The notes beneath the pieces are model-generated. The model was not told the DNA's origin. It did not search any database and saw only the letters and a program-made list of their open reading frames with translations. Of a DNA stretch of 7,587 nt, positions 5,953-7,587 are shown in pieces. Made by a program: the position numbers and the translations under genes. Source of the stretch: Planctomycetota bacterium (GTDB lineage Bacteria; Planctomycetota; Phycisphaerae; WQYP01); NCBI GenBank assembly GCA_021828935.1, contig JAJZCU010000090.1:1-7587 (forward strand), given 5' to 3'. Position 1 is the stretch's first letter, and each line of letters opens with the position of its first letter.

Positions 5953-6117
5953 GCCACAGAGGGGCCCATCGGGCGCCCCGAGGTCACAGAGATACTTTTG
6001 GCCCCACCGATCAACCGTATTTCGACAAACTTCAAAGCTTGCAGCGCCAGGGCCATTCCCTATTAATTCGTCCGTGTTCTCCTCTGTGTACTCTGTGTAC
6101 TCTGTGTACTCTGTGGC
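5953..6117. repeat. 165-bp element with GCCACAGAG inverted ends
   Basis: GCCACAGAG at 5953-5961 is matched exactly by CTCTGTGGC at 6109-6117. A second CACAGAG stands at 5985-5991, and the right side has four CTCTGTG units. Between the left units a hairpin is possible (GGGG-CCC-ATC-GGG-CG-CCCC, 5961-5979). The interior 5992-6080 has no supported gene. The layout suggests a non-coding, possibly mobile or once-mobile repeat. No transposase is present. Confidence 0.6.
6082..6115 (+). repeat. Tandem array, 9-bp unit CTCTGTGTA, four copies
   Basis: CTCTGTG starts at 6082, 6091, 6100 and 6109, each 9 bp apart, joined by TA. On the minus strand this reads as GCCACAGAGTACACAGAG and onward. It forms the right arm of the 165-bp element. 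Confidence 0.85.
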
Positions 6118-6245
6118 TAATAATAATCTAAAGTCGCCGCCCGCGCGGCGCCAACCACTGCCGTTCATAATCCTCGATCCGGGCGACGGAGACGGGAGCG
6201 CGCGCGATCGCGGCGGACGCCGTTCGCCATCTCTCCGCCGCGCAA

Positions 6246-6352
6246 TGATCAATGAAGGCGCTGCGCTTAATGATCAATGCTCAAAAATAATGAATTCCTA
6301 ATTTCTGATCATTGGTCATTGATCATTTTTCACGATCATTGATTATTGATCG
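6246..6352. repeat. AT-rich cluster of six GATC sites in TGATCAnTG repeats
   Basis: GATC occurs at 6247, 6272, 6307, 6321, 6334 and 6348, mostly as TGATCA followed by ATG or TTG. TGATCA-TTGGTCAT-TGATCA (6306-6325) and CGATCA-TTGATTAT-TGATCG (6333-6352) each have palindromic ends. The block is AT-rich amid GC-rich DNA and carries no gene. It precedes the acetyltransferase gene by about 200 bp. The 6118-6245 stretch before it holds an imperfect GC-rich hairpin (6184-6240) and nothing else I can name. Confidence 0.6.
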
Positions 6353-6558
6353 TTCAATCGCCCCAGAAACCCCACGCGCGTTTCTCCCGGCCGTCGCAGC
6401 GCCCTGGCGCCTCCGCGGTTAACTTTTGACGCACCATCGGCGGCGGGCATCCGGGCGATCCGCGCTGCCGGCGTCGTGAAGTGCCGACTGTTTGACATTG
6501 CGGCCAGCCAAGCAATGCCCTTAGCATAGCAATCGATTTTCAGCCAAGTTGGATACGC

Positions 6559-7515
6559 ATGAACCCATCCTACACGTTGCTTCGGCCCGAGACTCCGGAA
6601 ATGGCGGACCTGGGCTTGCGCTGTCTCATGAATGGCCTGGACGAAGAGCCGCGCGAGACCGGCGCCGCGGCGCGCTACCGCGAACAGTTGCGTCAGTTTT
6701 ACGTGTACTGCGGCAGCATGGGCATTGACCCGCGGCGGCAGGTGATGGCCTTTGCTGATGGAAAACTTCAGGCCATGGCGCTCTGGATTGCCTCCCCCGG
6801 GCACACCGCCCTGCTGTTCACGCCCAACCTGATGGAACATCCACAGCTTGCGCCGGCCTGCGGCGTCTGCATTGCCGCGGCCATTTCAGATGCCCTGGCC
6901 AACGGCGCCGAGTTGGTGCAGGCCATGGTGGACCCGCGCGACGCACTGGCGGTCAGCACGTTCACCGCTGCGGGCCTGGAGCCGCTGGCCACGCTTAGCT
7001 ACATGGAACGCCGCCCGCCGTTGTTCTGCCCCGTGGTGCGATTGCCCGCGGGCGTGAGCCTGCGCACGTACGCGCCGGGGGCGCATGGGCTGTTCGCCGC
7101 CGCCATTCAGGACAGTTATCAAGAAACATTGGACTGCCCGCGCCTGGCCGGGGCGCGCAATGTGGACGACGTAATCGCCGGCCACAAAGCAGCCGCCCCC
7201 TTTGATCCGGATTTGTGGGCCTTGGTGATCGTGGACAACCGTCCCGCGGGCGTTTCACTGCTGGCCCATGTGCCGGCGCGCAACTCGCTGGAGGTGGTGT
7301 ACCTGGGCCTGGCGCCCTTTGCGCGAGGCCGCGGCATTGGCAAGGCCCTTATGCAGCAGGCGCTGGCCTGCAGCGTGCGGCGCGCCTGCGCTCTGTTAAG
7401 CGTGGCCGTGGACGCCGCCAACACGCCCGCGGTGAAATTATACCGACGCGCAGGCTTTGCGCAAGTCGCGGACAGATTGGCCATGGTCCATCTAAAAGAT
7501 CAGAAATCCCCGTAA
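6559..7515 (+). CDS. Tandem GNAT-family N-acetyltransferase
   Basis: A 318-residue cytoplasmic protein made of two GNAT domains. The C-terminal one (about 164-316) is intact: VVYLGLAPFARGRGIGKALM (246-265) is motif A, with the acetyl-CoA pyrophosphate loop R-G-R-G-I-G-K-A. VDAANTPAVKLYRRAGF (284-300) is the usual late motif with the conserved Asn and Tyr. The N-terminal domain (about 5-155) keeps the fold pattern (VMAFADGKLQAMALW, 62-76; STFTAAGLEPL, 133-143) but lacks a recognisable R/QxxGxG/A loop, so it is probably a non-catalytic partner. The two-domain layout recalls mycothiol synthase-like enzymes, but no specific relation is claimed. It would transfer an acetyl group from acetyl-CoA to an amine; the acceptor is unknown. 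ATG 6559 has only a weak GGA upstream. It stands alone, with a repeat-filled gap upstream, and ends 72 bp before the window edge. Confidence 0.88.
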   Translation: MNPSYTLLRPETPEMADLGLRCLMNGLDEEPRETGAAARYREQLRQFYVYCGSMGIDPRRQVMAFADGKLQAMALWIASPGHTALLFTPNLMEHPQLAPACGVCIAAAISDALANGAELVQAMVDPRDALAVSTFTAAGLEPLATLSYMERRPPLFCPVVRLPAGVSLRTYAPGAHGLFAAAIQDSYQETLDCPRLAGARNVDDVIAGHKAAAPFDPDLWALVIVDNRPAGVSLLAHVPARNSLEVVYLGLAPFARGRGIGKALMQQALACSVRRACALLSVAVDAANTPAVKLYRRAGFAQVADRLAMVHLKDQKSP

Positions 7516-7554
7516 ACATCGCATTTTTTTGCTGGTCATAATTGGCCGGGCCGG

Positions 7555-7587
7555 TTGTACACAAGGCCGCGCAGCGATTGTGCATAA
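7555..7587. other. Two DnaA-box-like 9-mers at the right edge
   Basis: TTGTACACA stands at 7555-7563 on the plus strand and TTATGCACA at 7587-7579 on the minus strand. The latter fits the relaxed DnaA box TTATnCACA and the former differs at the third base. They face each other 15 bp apart. Two short sites can occur by chance, and the window ends here. Confidence 0.2.

Noticed and set aside
6082..6115. CRISPR-like array
   Set aside because: The units are 9 bp with no spacers and no cas genes are present.
5592..6131. Overlapping frames of about 150 codons on both strands
   Set aside because: They cross the repeat blocks at 5611, 5738 and 5953, have no ribosome sites and translate repeat phrases.
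7522..7529. T-run after the acetyltransferase as an intrinsic terminator
   Set aside because: No stem precedes it.

Overview
The window is a GC-rich bacterial segment with short, compact genes and long gaps filled with repeats. No marker gene fixes the taxon. Several things together suggest a Planctomycetota (Phycisphaerae-like) genome or a relative in the PVC group: a SpoIIE-type phosphatase behind a receiver-like domain, a pair of DUF5985 membrane proteins, a sialate O-acetylesterase-family enzyme, and gaps carrying CACAGAG, CCGCAGAG and 'TTCACCCCTGGCT' repeats. This placement is inference, held at moderate to low confidence.

Left part (1-2546): two divergent gene groups share a spacer of about 190 bp. 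On the minus strand lie a membrane-anchored DUF192 protein (637-1326) and, 19 nt downstream, the first 205 codons of a SpoIIE/PP2C phosphatase that runs off the left edge (1-617). On the plus strand lies a compact three-gene operon: a small winged-helix-like protein (1514-1915) and two consecutive three-helix DUF5985 membrane proteins (1967-2233 and 2274-2546). A signalling role for this locus is plausible but unproven. The first 20 bases of the window are an exact inverted copy of the DUF192 start region, which is either a real repeat or a sign of a chimeric sequence end.

Middle (2547-5547): a gene-free stretch of about 780 bp holds decayed dispersed repeats with hairpins. It is followed, on the minus strand, by an operon of a sialate O-acetylesterase-family SGNH hydrolase (4054-5427, GTG start, no signal peptide) and an unrecognised multi-pass membrane protein (3324-4013). 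Just upstream of the esterase, ending 3 nt before its start codon, is what looks like the surviving C-terminal tail of another gene.

Right part (5548-7587): about 1 kb of repeat scrap includes a 165-bp element with GCCACAGAG inverted ends and a 9-bp tandem array, and an AT-rich cluster of six GATC sites. It is followed by a tandem-GNAT acetyltransferase (6559-7515). Two DnaA-box-like 9-mers sit at the right edge. I recognise no tRNA, rRNA, CRISPR array, complete insertion sequence, defence system or biosynthetic cluster. The best candidate for something poorly described is the wHTH/DUF5985/DUF5985 operon opposite the phosphatase. The repeat families come second.
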